NCBI RefSeq assembly: GCF_002078875.1
Contig: NC_034414.1
Span: forward strand, 15,379,479-15,443,478
Direction of reading: 5' to 3'
DNA: 64,000 bases
From: Numida meleagris
Lineage: Eukaryota; Chordata; Aves; Galliformes; Numididae
Made by a program: the position numbers and the translations under genes. Under the pieces are notes generated by a model that saw only the letters and a list, made by a program, of their open reading frames with translations, had not been told where the DNA came from and searched no databases. Positions 23,060-35,540 of the stretch are shown piece by piece; position 1 is the first letter of the stretch; every line of letters starts with the position of its first letter.

Positions 23060-25723
23060 GCGTGCATATGTAGTCAAACGAAACAAAGATACGTATTTAT
23101 TAAGGACTTCAAGTTGAGCTATGTACTGAGTTCATAAAAGCAAATAAAACCTCTAGCTAGTAGTACAAAAAAAAAAACCTTCTTAAAACAGGATAAAATA
23201 GAGTACTTCCTTGAGCTGTTCTGTAACTACATGCCTTATTACATTCAATTCTCTTCTGCATTTTTATTTCTGTGACGTTGCCTGAATCCTGTTTTTTGTG
23301 CTAGCATTGTCAGCTACTCTACTGTTAACTTCTACCTGACAGGAAGTTACCCTTTGGCCAGAGCAGAAAGAGGTATCCACACAATGAAACTGACTTTTAA
23401 AGGAAAGGAATTCATTCTTTCAAGACAGCAAGGGCTGCCATAACCAAATGGCACTGTAATCAGCAATCTGTCATGTCTTAGGTTGGATAAATCAGAAAGA
23501 AAAATCTACAGCCAATTGAACAAACACAAAGGAAAATACTGTCTGATACTTTAGCTAGGAGGTTGAGTCTTTGGATGTGGCCAGAGCAACAAAGATTTCT
23601 GATAGAAAATATGCAAACGTGGCACATATGACAAAAGGTGACTTAGTAAATAGTTGCTTTCATAAATAATTGCATGGGAAAAAAAGGCTCATGTTTTGTA
23701 GTCCCATGTAAGCATCCTGAAAAACAGGGGATAGGAACAAAAATATTAAATCTCTATCTATTGCAAAATAAAATGGAACTGCTGGACAGCAACTTTAAAG
23801 ATATCCAAACAGATACGTAAACCTTCTGCCTCAGCCTGGTGTGGCCCTGTTGTCTGGGAAGTATTCACTGAGTTTAGAAATAAATCTCTTGTTTTCTTTG
23901 AGAATTTCAGATGTTCCTCTTGTATCTGTCAGAGTCAAAACCTCAAATACATAAACATGCACATTGTTTTCTGCCTCATCCATGTTCACTACTATTCTTT
24001 CATCCCTATATAGGTGTAACTTCGTTTTCCTTTTTATAAAGGAAAACCATTTTGGTTACAGTGAGAAGAGAAAGCATCCATTAGAGTACTTTCAGCTGTA
24101 CTTTCAGTTCCCTAGGGTAATTTGTCTGCTTCAGTACTGGGTAAGCTCTCAGACAGGGCTTGTTCTTCATCAAACCACTGTGTAGTTAAATGAGGATAAG
24201 AGGCACTATTAACATATAAACCCATATGTGTGGAAATGCTGTGTTTGAGCTTCCTTCTGTACCTATAGTAAGACACTACAGGTGTCATTAAAACTAAGAT
24301 TTAATGGTAGTTGTTCCCCTGAGACAAGAGCAAGAAGAGGATGCTCGACTTTCTTCTATGTCTCCGGAGCTCTAAAAAATAGCAACACTTGGCTGCCTTT
24401 CTGGAGTTTTTGAAATCAACAGAGAAAGGATTAACAGAGAAAACTGGTGATTCTTTATAGATTCCTCCTTTCTGGACTGCTACTTGGATTTACTCAAGAA
24501 ACCACACAAACTGTATTTGTTTTTTTTTACATGAAAAAGTCTAAAGATGTTAACAGAACTATTTTTAAGTACTGTACCCTGCAGATAGAATAAATTAAGG
24601 CTTCTAGATGTGCTCTCCACCCCACTCAAATGCATGAATCCTCAGAGAAAAATCTGAATTTATGTTCATTAGCTTGCTCTTTTGATTCTCCAAGGTATGT
24701 ACTAGCTGTCTTTTTCTTGGATATCTTATTTGCTTCTGAAAGAGCTTCTGGAATTTATGTTAAGTGAAGTCCAGATTGTTTAGTGTATAAGAAATGGATA
24801 TAGCAGAACACAAGTTTACCACCTTTTCAAGTCAGTAGTTTAGGCTTGCACATTGTAAATAAATATTTTGTTACTGAGTGTTGAATGCTGAGAGGAAATG
24901 GGTAAAAGGATGCTTAAGATCCCTACGGACCTATCTCGTGGAAGCTTACCTTCTTGTTCAGTCTGTCACTGACGCTTATCACTCAGCAGTGTGTGTGTTT
25001 GTATCCTCATGCTGTTTAATACTATGTATTTATATGTACATGTACTACTATGCAATCTCTGACTCTACAGCTAGCCTTTTCGTGAATTTATATATGCTTG
25101 CAAAGCTGTTATAAAGGCTAATATCTAAAGACTGTTAAACTGCAAGACTTCTCTACCATTTGCAAGCTACAGTCTTAGGTGTCAATGCAATGAGAATGCA
25201 AAATATCTATATAGTCTCTTTTTCACATTCTCTTTCCTTTTATGTTTCCATTTATTACCACTGAAGGTGTTCTCTGGCTTCTCATACATTCAGCGTTTTT
25301 GCAGATATTCTTTAGAACCGTTCTTTAAAAAAGAAAGCAGGAAGGCCAAAAGAGAAGCTTGAGACTCAGACACAAGCTACAGTATTCTCTGCTGCAGCTG
25401 TAAAATGGAACATTTGAATATAAAACTATTTTTGACATAGTCAGAACTATGACAACCCATCATCAGTTTTGTATAATTTCTCTTGGCCAATTCCCTGTCT
25501 TCCCAGTTCTCTCACTACCCGCAAAAAATCACCTTTTTAAAGAGTTGATTCTCTCCCTACCGATACTGGCTTTACTCAGATGTGAAGTCTTAAAATGTCT
25601 CCAGATTATGCTCTTCCTTGACATTTTCTCACACCGAAAGAAGCACTATAAGTACAGCCTGAACAGCTACAATGTGAAAGTGTTGTGGTAGTTGAAATCC
25701 AACATTAACGAAATCATTTTTAA
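23060..25723 (+). other. CHID1: CHID1 intron segment, nothing recognised
   Basis: AT-rich intronic sequence with short A- and T-runs. No coding block, RNA gene or repeat that I can name. Confidence 0.6.
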
Positions 25724-25827
25724 AATCATGGAATCATTTAAGGTTGGAAAGGACCTCCAAGATCATCTAGTCCAACTATCCACCTACCACCAATATTGCC
25801 CACTAAACCATGTCCCTTAGTACCAGG
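25724..25827 (-). mobile_element. CR1 3'-end fragment
   Basis: AATCATGGAATCATTTAAGG, TTGGAAAGGACCTCCAAGAT, then ACCACCAATATTGCCCAC and TAAACCATGTCCCTTAGTACC form the reverse complement of the CR1 3' terminus. It is followed at once by GGTTTTATATATATATATA, a (TA)n microsatellite at about 25832-25844. Confidence 0.9.
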
Positions 25828-28800
25828 TTTTATATATATATATACTTCCTCTAAAAAAAATCTTGATTTGAAGATAGCTATTTGTCCTTTCACACAGTGC
25901 CCTGATGTACACAGAACAGCAGGGGGACTGATCAATACTGTTTGGAAGATACATGCCAGGAATGTTCAAAAAGAATGTTCTTTGGAGTGCTACCATGAAT
26001 AGTATCTTATAGTTATTTCTCTAGATTTCTTTTACATCAGAAATCCAAGCTCTTGAGCTGTAGTATACAACTTTTTTGTGTGTGTAATTTCTCTTGTTTT
26101 TATTAAGAGATACAGCTTTCTGAAAAGGTGGAAGATGGATCCTGTCTACTTCAGTCTAAAACTTCTGTTGCTGTGCAGAGGCACAATTGGTGGGCACAGT
26201 TACGGAGGTGCGGTTCCTGATATATTCAAGGTTTAATAACTGAGTTAAGGCTATTGTAGCTGAAGCAGACTGGTAAAAGAAAACAGGTAGTGTTGATCTT
26301 CTCCAGTTCGTCTGTGTGTATTGTAGTCAAAACGAGTTTGCATTTGAGCCTGAGGTTGGCTTAGTTTTGTCTGTGTGTGCATAACTCATTTTACATTTGA
26401 GTTTCTGCTTATTCCTGTTCAACACACACACACCATGCGCACACCCCTTTTGCAGGCTGAATAGTAGGTTTTTATCCTTTCACTCAGGTTTGGTACTGTG
26501 GCAGATAAGCCTGGTTTGCTTCAGCGAGAACGGAAGAGAATCTCCAGAAACAAAGGACAAGTTGCACATCATCAAATGTCACATAGTTTAACTGACTAGA
26601 AGGAGAGCAAGAGGCTGATTTTTCCTCTTAGTTAGAGACCTGTTGTTTCCAGTCAGTTTTGCTTACGTGAGCTAGAAAATAGCATCAAAGTGCACCTGAT
26701 GATTAAAAATGTTAACATTTGTAAGGGAGTCCTAGTCTAAAAATTATACCTGAAGCTATATATTTTCCTAGAATGTGTATTCTTGTCACATATGATCTTT
26801 ATATTCTTGGTAAAAAAGCATTATCCATGAAGATAAACATTTTCTTCAGAAGAACAACAGATCACTATTTTTACCTTAACATATTTCAGTGCCATACCAT
26901 CTTTCATATTTTGGTAGAAAATTGCCTTAGGAAAGGAACACCAGCCATACATTCTGGAGTGCTTTCTTCTGGATCCTTTATTTGTCAGCTAAATGTGCAG
27001 CCATGTGTAGGCGTAACCATTTTTGTGCTGCTCATAGATCCACCTCTCTGCCAGGACTGACTTTGCAGGTACTCCATCATATGTTCCTTTTGACTTCTCA
27101 TTTGCTCTGTCCAGTGGGCTTATGAGCCAGCGGGGAGCATTAGAGCTGTATAAGAATAACAGCTGGCATATGTGGACTAAGCGTAATTGGTTAAGTTAAA
27201 CCAAGACCCATTTGGCTGAGCCACAGTGGTAGTTCTGGTTTCTAGAACAAGTGGTTGGGAGTTGGGTGCGCAGCTGACGTCTTACGCTACTATACCTGAT
27301 AATCAATGTGAATTTCTATGTGTTGCATTGCAGCTTCATTAGAAGCTAGCTTCACCACCTCAGGTGCTTCATCCGTGCTGATGTTGGTTCAGATGGCTAG
27401 GATCAGAGAAACTGAGCTCAGCTTTCTATGCAAATGGTCACAGCATCGTGGGAGATATGTAGGGCAAGGCAATGAAGCCGAGTTTTCAGTCTTTACCATA
27501 CCCTAGCTGCTGAAGCTGCTTGGTTAAAGAAAATGTCTAATTAGTTAAGAGCTGATAGACAAGGAACAAAATAAATTAGTCTAAATTAGTCTGGACAGGA
27601 ATATAAAAGCAGATGAGAGCAGGAAGTGGAAGGACTCAGGGAGAAATTAGAAAGAGAAGAGAGAAAAAAACAATAAATATGAGCAGAAAAGCAAATTGTG
27701 ATGTAAGGTAAAGAGAAGAGAGAAGGCTGTATGTAATGAGCCGTCTGCACATCACTTTTCCTCCTTCAGAAGCTGGAAGTGAATCTGAAACTCTTGTATC
27801 GCATGCTTGTCTGGCTCAGTGTGATGGAAAATTGCCATTTTAAATCCATTAGTTGTTTTTTGGTTGTTTTTTTTTTAATAACTAAAGTACTGCCTCAGCT
27901 AAGAGACAGTATGTTAAGTGTGCTTGGGTAACTCTACTACACAATGCATAGGTAGGGTAGAGAAGAATGGAATATGTGAGAGTTTCTGTTTGCATGCAGT
28001 AGCATTCAAAGTGAATGGGAGCTCATTGTTTTTAACATTGTACTTCGAATTTCTTATTGTAATTTGAATTTTTTGTTGTCCTTAATACAGACAATGTAAA
28101 TAACAACTTAATGCATTGCAAGCAGGACCCCCAAGATTAATGGAAACCAGTGACAATTTTGTGCCTAATATTTATTTTTTCCTGAACTCGAGCTTGGAGC
28201 TAGCGTCATCACTTTACATGTGAAATTCATGAATTCATTCATTTTTGCTCTTACCTACCATGTGATAAATGCCCAGAGGCAGGAGGAAGGGAAATAAATT
28301 CCCTGTGCATGGTCAGGACAGGTTCTCATTAAATAAGGTGCATGCCTGAACAGCTTTAAAATAATAATATACCTTATATGTAGTACGCTGTAAAAACTGC
28401 TGCAAGTTACATGTCTGAGTTTAAAGCTTGCTCAAAGGTATGTTGGACATTCCATAATCATGTTTTTTTTAATGACAGAAGTGAGTATTTCCCATCAAAG
28501 AATATGTGTTCAGGAAGAAAACTGTGTACAAGGGTGCCTTTGCTGGTAACTCTTGGCTGTAACATCTTGGTCCTTTGTTCTGCATTTTCCCCTCATTACC
28601 GAAGTCACCATTTTGGAATGGGTTAAAAAGCTATCTTTAACTTTTCAATGTACAAAACTAGATCTCTTTATGTATTTGCCTAATATGACAACTTAGAATT
28701 TTGTATTTCTTAAAAAGGATAGGGAAGGTTCCAAGGTTTAATTTGAAGTATTTGAAAAGATATGTTGTTACTGGGCATGTGTGTACTGAGGAATAGTGTA

Positions 28801-30323
28801 ATAGCAGCTACCATTTTTTCTTGCTTATGTATATGCTTAAGTAGCACATCTGGATTGTCCTAAATATGAATTGAAAATATTTTCTAATACTTGTAGGTGA
28901 CAATTTACCAATATATGAATGAGCTAACCACAACAAAAGAAGGAAAATATTCACTGCAAGGCTGAATGTTGTAATTTAGATCAGTAGGGAAGGAGAGAGT
29001 GAATCTTCTCCAAACAGAATTACAAATTCTCTCTGCCTCTCTCTCCTATATAATGAAATGGAGTTTCAGCACTGACAAGATCAGGGTGGTATCTGATGAA
29101 AATTATTTATAAAATCTTTTACTTAGGAGGTAGACATTTCAAATAAGACTTGAAGTCAAATTTCTCCCTGCAAATCTTGTCATGAGCAGAGATATTATTG
29201 AAAAAAATGAGATATATTATGAAAGATACAGTTTTAACAGATTTTCTATAAAATCTACTAATAGCAAAATAATCTTTTTTTGCCACTTACAACCACCATG
29301 TTTGCTTTTGATTGATTTATGTAATCATGAGAAAGATGGAGTACTGCTAAGGGAGTTGAGATTCAAATTGCTGATACAGTCCCCAAGGAAAAACAGAAAC
29401 CAGTGGACCATGCCCAGATAAATCCCCTCATGTGTAGTCCAGAAAGTCATCAACAAAGTTAAACTCAGCCTTCTTGCTGGCCAAAGATGCAGAAGGGATG
29501 GAAGAACATGTGAGAGAGACTCCTCTCAAGTCTGTGATGCTGATATGGTCTCTGTCCCTGGCAGCAGCTTGCCATCTTCTGGTGCACTTCCAGGAGGCAG
29601 CAGGCAGCTTTGTTTCAGTTGTGCAGTCAGAGATGCAGACACAGGGAGATGCTGTCTCTACACTGAGACAATGCTGGGAACAAAGAGCACCAGCTTAGAC
29701 CATCCTAACTATTCCACACCGGTTCCCTATGCAGTTTTTGTGTGCAAGTAATTTTCTGTCTTTGCTTTGTGTCACTTACATATGAGGTAGACAATCTCCC
29801 ATTCAAACTATCCATGCAAGAAAATAATGCCAAGAGAAGAGTGATGTAGATAATTTTTCTAAAGGTTACATAGTAGTAGGTTTTCCTTTTAAACAAGCTT
29901 TGCATTTTTTATTTCATTCTTAGAACATTAACTAAGTTCCTTTTATAGGAGAGCTTTTTTCACATAATAGTGACTTCTAATTAAGAAGTGCTTAAATTAC
30001 CCTCTAGGACTGACTTCAGTTCCCGTGCTTTGGCATATAAGAATTAGACTGAGGAAATATTGAAGCATAGTCTTCCTGTGTCTTTGTAGATCTTCTTAAC
30101 TGATGAATGTTAATTTCTTCTTTGCTTAAATAAAAAAGCTTAAAAACGCAAACATGGCAAATTGGAAATACGGCTGAGAAAATGATTTGTTATCAAGATC
30201 ATTTTGATATAATGTTCGACGTCTAGGCACGGTAAAACTGCTTTTTCAAGATCATCTGTTATTTAATTCATAACTGCTTTTTAGAAAAGAAGATAATTCG
30301 ATATCTGTGTCTTTAATTTGTAG
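25828..30323 (+). other. CHID1: CHID1 intron, 3' part up to the first visible exon
   Basis: Intronic DNA ending in the acceptor CTTTAATTTGTAG. It includes a CA-rich tract at about 26419-26446 and a 10-bp tandem (TAAATTAGTC) at 27572-27591. Other open frames show no recognisable product. Confidence 0.65.
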
Positions 30324-30404
30324 GTACATTGAAACCTTGAAGGAGCACAAACCAAAGATTGTCTGGGATGAACAAATTGCTGAACACTACTTTGAATACA
30401 AAAA
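30324..30404 (+). CDS. CHID1: CHID1, third-last coding exon
   Basis: Encodes [20 protein letters not shown] plus HYFEYKK, which aligns with the C-terminal third of vertebrate CHID1 (human YIQTLKDHRPRMVWDSQASE, then HFFEYKK), about residues 320-346 of 393. CHID1 (SI-CLP) is a GH18-fold protein that lacks the chitinase catalytic motif. It is secreted or lysosomal, and is described as a stabilin-1 partner and a binder of LPS and oligosaccharides. The acceptor is TTTGTAG|G and the donor AA|GTGAGT. The exon starts with the last base of a split codon and ends with two bases of the Lys codon completed at 33264. No disruption is visible. All upstream CHID1 exons lie outside the window. Confidence 0.96.
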
Positions 30405-33263
30405 GTGAGTTACAATTATTCACTTACCGTTCTGCAAATATTCTTAGACATGGCCCAGTACACAATGAATTACCAGTTAACTGTAGCACTCAACTGAAAT
30501 CAGCAAATGGAAATTCTGATGTTTGTGATCTGTGTGTCAACACCGAACTGTAGTATAAGAGTGCCTCAGGCAAGGGAATTAAGCCAGGGAAGGATTAATG
30601 AAATAATACAAGCTGAAACAATCTTCAGAAGAGAAGTCTGATGAGTCATATCTTTAGAAGTTATCCATCAAAATTATGTGCTGAGTGTCACTTACACTGT
30701 GCATCTTAGATGAGTACTGTGAGCTGCTGGGTGATTACCAATGATCAGCCAAATATAATTCTCTGAAAAGTCTGTGGAATATAAGAGCCTTTACAAGTCC
30801 TACTGACTGGATTGGTCAGCAACAGACTCGCACTACGTGAAATGGATTATAGAGTTGGGAAATGAGAGTATCAGGTGTGTAACAGAAGTTGTTAAAAAGA
30901 CTGCGAATGTTTTCCCAAGAGTGTGAAGAGAAAGATTAATAACTGTCCTTTTTTTTGCCATTAAATGACAAGAGGATTCATCTTACTAGTAAAAATCCAT
31001 TCGAAACAGACAAGCAAATAGCAAAATCTTATTAAGCCTCAGTAATAATTTGCTATATATTGTATACAAACGTAAGAAATGTGGTAAAATTCTACAAAAA
31101 AGATCTTAGTGTTTCTACAAAACTTTATCTTGTATACTGCCCAGTGCATTGGCAACATGAAGAGAGCACAACACTGAAAATGAGTGAAATGCATTTTATG
31201 GTGCTTTAAGAAAAAAGCAACAGTGTAAGTACATTGTTGTTTTAATACCTTCTTGATGTGAATATTTTTAAACTCGAAAAGGAAACAACAACAAAAGCCC
31301 TGTCCTACCTATATATTTTTAATTAATTTTCTAGGATTCTTTCAACCTGCAGTTTTATCCTACCTTGTAAACTCCTCAGCTACATGTATTTCTTATCGGA
31401 CAGAAATATATTTACTTGCTGGTTAGCAGGGTTTCAATTTATTTTCTGTGTTTTTCTGAAAGGACTGGAATCTGTGTTCTTTCCCTTTTAATTCTTTGGT
31501 ATCCTGTTGCACAGTTACTTTGTGTAAAACAGTTAAAAGATTTTTCATGTTAGCTGAAGATAAATAAACCAGAGGCTTGGTTTTACTAATCTTTAATGTA
31601 AAATCCAGTTGGAGGCACAACAGCCACGTGATGACACCTTGCTCTCGAGAGTAAATCTGAGGGTTCTGTTTGAATGGCATTTATCTGGGATTTGTTCTTG
31701 AAGCATTTCCTATATGTCTTCTTCCAAACAGGACGTGGAAAAGAGAAGGCATGTCAGTAGCACTACATCATTTGCCTTTGAAAGGCAGTCTTTGGAGATC
31801 ATGTTGTTTGTGGGCTTTCTGAAAGAGTTTTCGATGCGTAAAACAAACTGGATCAGAGAATCACTCTAAACTTCAGCTATGCTGTGTCTGGCAGGCAGTC
31901 ATGCATCTCAGCATGTCTGCAGTGGCTCAGCTGACTGCAGGGGAGGCTTACTTAAGGGAGCTCTTTTTCAGTCACCACCTTGCTTCACAAAGGTTCAGTT
32001 ATTATGGATAGGAATAGCAGGCAGGCCTGAGTATGGAGCAATAGTAAAGCACGTCACCTGGAAATCTTGCGTGTCTGCAATTGCTAAGAAATCAAATTAT
32101 GAATCTTTAAGCAAAGAACAGTAGTGGGCAGAGACTGACTGCTACAAGTGGTTACAGAAATCTGTTGTCTCTGAGTGCGCTGTATGGGTAGGTACATATT
32201 TGCTTAAGATAAGTGATTTTACCAGCCAGTGTCCACTTGGTCTGCCCAAGCACTCTGCATCTCCTTCTAGCCTAAGTGGAGAATTGATGCTGTGAGACCA
32301 CCTGTAACTTGCCCTGCCCATACACTTTATACCAGTATTTAGTTTAACATAAAAGACAGTTATTTGGGAAAATAGTTACAGTTAGCATCTGACAACCAAG
32401 TGTCTTTATCTTCTTTTAGATGAACATTTAGTAGACACATCTCTGTGTTACTACTGAATGGTTTTACAATGTTGCATCCTGTTGCAGCAAGATATTGGGG
32501 TGTACTTACTGAAATCCAATATCAACCCATTTCTATTGTGAGATCTCCTTTTCAGTTTGCATCTTCTTGGATGTCTTGGAGTCTCTGTTTTAGCTACCAG
32601 CCTTTTTACCTCTTTTAAAATGTTGTCCTCCTAAAGGCTGCTGGAATACAGGAAATAAATACCTCGTTAGATACTCTGATAGATATTCCTGTAACTGATA
32701 CATGCAGGAGAGTGGCAAGATTGCATATTTATTTGACTTTGAGATACAGAGTGCCTAGCTGCTTTTCTTTCCCCATCACTTTGGATTCATTTGCTCTGAC
32801 GTGTTTGTGTCTACAGCAGAGAAGGGCATGGGTACAAGTTTATGTCTGCATTAGAAATGGAAGAGAAGTAGAGAACATTTTGGCCTTATGCTGTCCTCAG
32901 CAACTAGTGTAGCCAGAGTGCAGGTATGGACTGAATGTAAGCTGATGGCAGAAGTGTCTCATTTGAGAAAGAGAGTGTCTCAGCCTCCAGAGTGAAATGG
33001 CCACTAGGTAAGAAATCTCAAACAAGGTACTGAATTGTAGGTGGTCTCTATCTTTGATACAGGCATACTAATGCCCATGTGCTGAACATACTAGCATATC
33101 TTATTTTTAAAATCATAACTTTTTCACAATATAGTCAGCAGTTTTCTTAAGCATTGTCTTTGTTTCCTTCTTATTGGAAAGAGTAAAACTCTTTTTTCAG
33201 CTAAAAATTGTATGAGAGTCTACTAAATCAATTGTGACAATTTTTTTTTTCCTTTTTTTGCAG
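30405..33263 (+). other. CHID1: CHID1 intron (2859 nt)
   Basis: A GTGAGT donor and a long pyrimidine tract, T(n)CCT(n)GCAG, at about 33239-33263 bound this intron. It contains no recognisable repeat or second gene. The open frames at 31423-31680 (-) and 31879-32124 (+) have no supported identity. Confidence 0.9.
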
Positions 33264-33306
33264 AAATAAAGGAGGAAAACATGCCATCTTCTATCCAACA
33301 CTGAAG
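33264..33306 (+). CDS. CHID1: CHID1, second-last coding exon
   Basis: A 43-nt exon. Its first base completes the split Lys codon and it then reads NKGGKHAIFYPTLK (human SRSGRHVVFYPTLK), about residues 347-361 of the GH18-like domain. The acceptor is TTTTTGCAG|A and the donor AAG|GTAGGT. The next exon continues in phase 0. Such a small exon is easily missed by frame-based searches. The joined frame FEYKKNKGGKHAIFYPTLK is uninterrupted and matches the family without gaps. Confidence 0.95.
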
Positions 33307-35279
33307 GTAGGTGTGACTTTTTCAGGCCCAGGGCAGTAAGAGGAAAGAAGTATTTAGTTGACTTGGATTATTGAGACACTTTATAAAATACTGAACTGGG
33401 TTTAGACTTTCATGAAAGAAATTCACCCTGTTGTAGTTGTTATGATTCAAAGCTTCAGCTTCCTGTGCAAGATTATTTTTTTTCTGTCTAAGGCATAATG
33501 GGGTTCAGGGGATGTTTGAAGCTTTGCCACGTCTAGAGATAAGAGACACCAGGGCAAACCAGTGCTCTGAGAGGAGCTGTTTGAGCACACGATTCATGTG
33601 CTAGCAGATGCTGGATTGTCAGAGAAGAGACTGACAAAATTTGCCCTCTGATCACCTTGGCTAGAAACTGTAGGAAGTTTTTGCCTTCCTCTGTAATGGG
33701 GTCCTCTTTCTCACCGTTGCCCTGCATCACCCTGTTGTCTTAGTTCTTTTTTCTCTGGAACATGTTTTAGAGTTTGGAAAACTTTGACCTTACTGAAGTC
33801 CTTTGGCTGGACATACAGTTTCTGACCATAGAGTAGTCTGCAGTGTACCAGAATACATGATAAAGGGTTACTTGCCTTAAGTCCTCATATTTAGAGAGAA
33901 CAGAAACATTCAATATGGTTATACTATTGTGAATTTTTCCAAAGCTCCATTTTTCTGAATGGGAATATTGTCTTATGCTCTGTTAGTACAACTGTATTTC
34001 CCTTCATTAATCTAATATAGGTGGAAGTGCTAGCACATATGGGATATGAATTGTCATGTCTAACTATGTTCTTGCTGGTATCTGTCTTAAAATTTCACTG
34101 CAAATCTATCAGAGAAAAGACAGATTGTGCTGCATGTTGTCGCATTACATTCTCTCTGCTCTTGTGGAAGGATTTCACCCTTCTAGAGTCAGACCTAGCC
34201 TGAATGAGAACGTTCAGTCTTGTAGGTTTCTTTCTTTACACCTTCTCTTATTAATAACAGATAATCAGCTGTGGTGTATGGGGAACTGACAGAAACAGAT
34301 TGTCTTTCAAATTTCAACAAGATTGTAATGAAATATTTAGAGACTGTATGCTGAGGCGAATCAAAGAGTTGTTCACATCGTGGTCATTGCAACATTGAAT
34401 TTTGGTTTATTTCCCCCCTCACAAATGTGCTTGTTCCCCTTTTTCATGTTGCATTCACTGGTAGGTTGAGGTGCTCAAAACTGGCTTGTTTGTGGTTAGC
34501 AAAAAGCAGGCAGGCATGAAGTTCAGGCCTGGTGGATGTATTAATGATGCCTCGACATTTTGTTCTGTTTCCTATGGAAATGAGTTTTAAAAACATCCCT
34601 GTGGTGTGAGCTGTTCAAACAGTGCTCGACTTCAAAGTAAGAAAACCTGAAAGTAAAAGACTCAAAAAAAAAAGAAATCGTTTTTATTGTCTGAACTGAG
34701 AGAAGTACAGAACACAAACTGTAACATTACTTCCCTTGTAAACCAGTGGCTAACCTAAATCTAAATCAATGGCAGTAGCATAGATAAGGATACTTTTTAA
34801 AATTCATCTCCCAGAATCTCTTAAAAATAGAATTCTGAGAAGAAAAATTATGACTCTGTCCTGGGAGAAGGCAAGGGTAGGTACAAGATCTTGATGGTTG
34901 TTCTAATTGTCTTCTGTGATAAAGTTTTATTTTACCCTTGGGAAATTTCTGGGACGAGTTAGAATTTCTGTACGTTGGGAAATGATAGCTTAAATTAGAA
35001 CAGTCCTTTGCATAGTTCATAAATCAGATTTATTTCTGTGGCATTTTGTCTGTTTAGCTGGTTATCGTGCATTAAGTCATTGAATTAACCGGTGTAATGA
35101 ACTGTCTCTTACTGAATGAGTGCTTGCTAGCCAGGGAAGATTTGAAATACAGACTTTGGGTTTTTCGGAAGTTCAAGGATGGTTATTTTTAAAGTCTGTT
35201 AATGGCAGGAAGAGATGGCAGCATGGAGTGTCTGATGCCTCTGACTAAAAGCTAATTGCTTTATGTGTCTTTGTCTTAG
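33307..35279 (+). other. CHID1: CHID1 last intron (1973 nt)
   Basis: Bounded by GTAGGT and TGTCTTAG. No coding block, RNA gene or interspersed repeat recognised inside. Confidence 0.9.
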
Positions 35280-35378
<99 letters not shown>

Positions 35379-35540
35379 AGTGAGAGATGATGTGGGAAAG
35401 ACTTTTGCTTCACTGAGACTCCACCTTCAATTAATTTGAGTATCCTGGAGAGGTGATTTTAAAGACATTTTTTGTAATTTATTTCATATCTGTGTTAAAC
35501 TTGCATTTTTTTCCCAATAAAGAACTTCTTCTTGATTTGC
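35379..35540 (+). other. CHID1: CHID1 3' untranslated region
   Basis: Short 3'UTR inferred from the stop codon to about 20 nt past the only nearby AATAAA. A GT-rich stretch (TGTGATTGTTGGTTTCTG, from about 35550) follows the likely cleavage zone. The exact cleavage base cannot be read from sequence. Confidence 0.75.
35516..35521 (+). terminator. CHID1: CHID1 polyadenylation signal AATAAA
   Basis: Canonical AATAAA, 138 nt after the CHID1 stop, with a GT-rich downstream element 25-45 nt further on. It is the first canonical hexamer after the stop. Confidence 0.85.
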
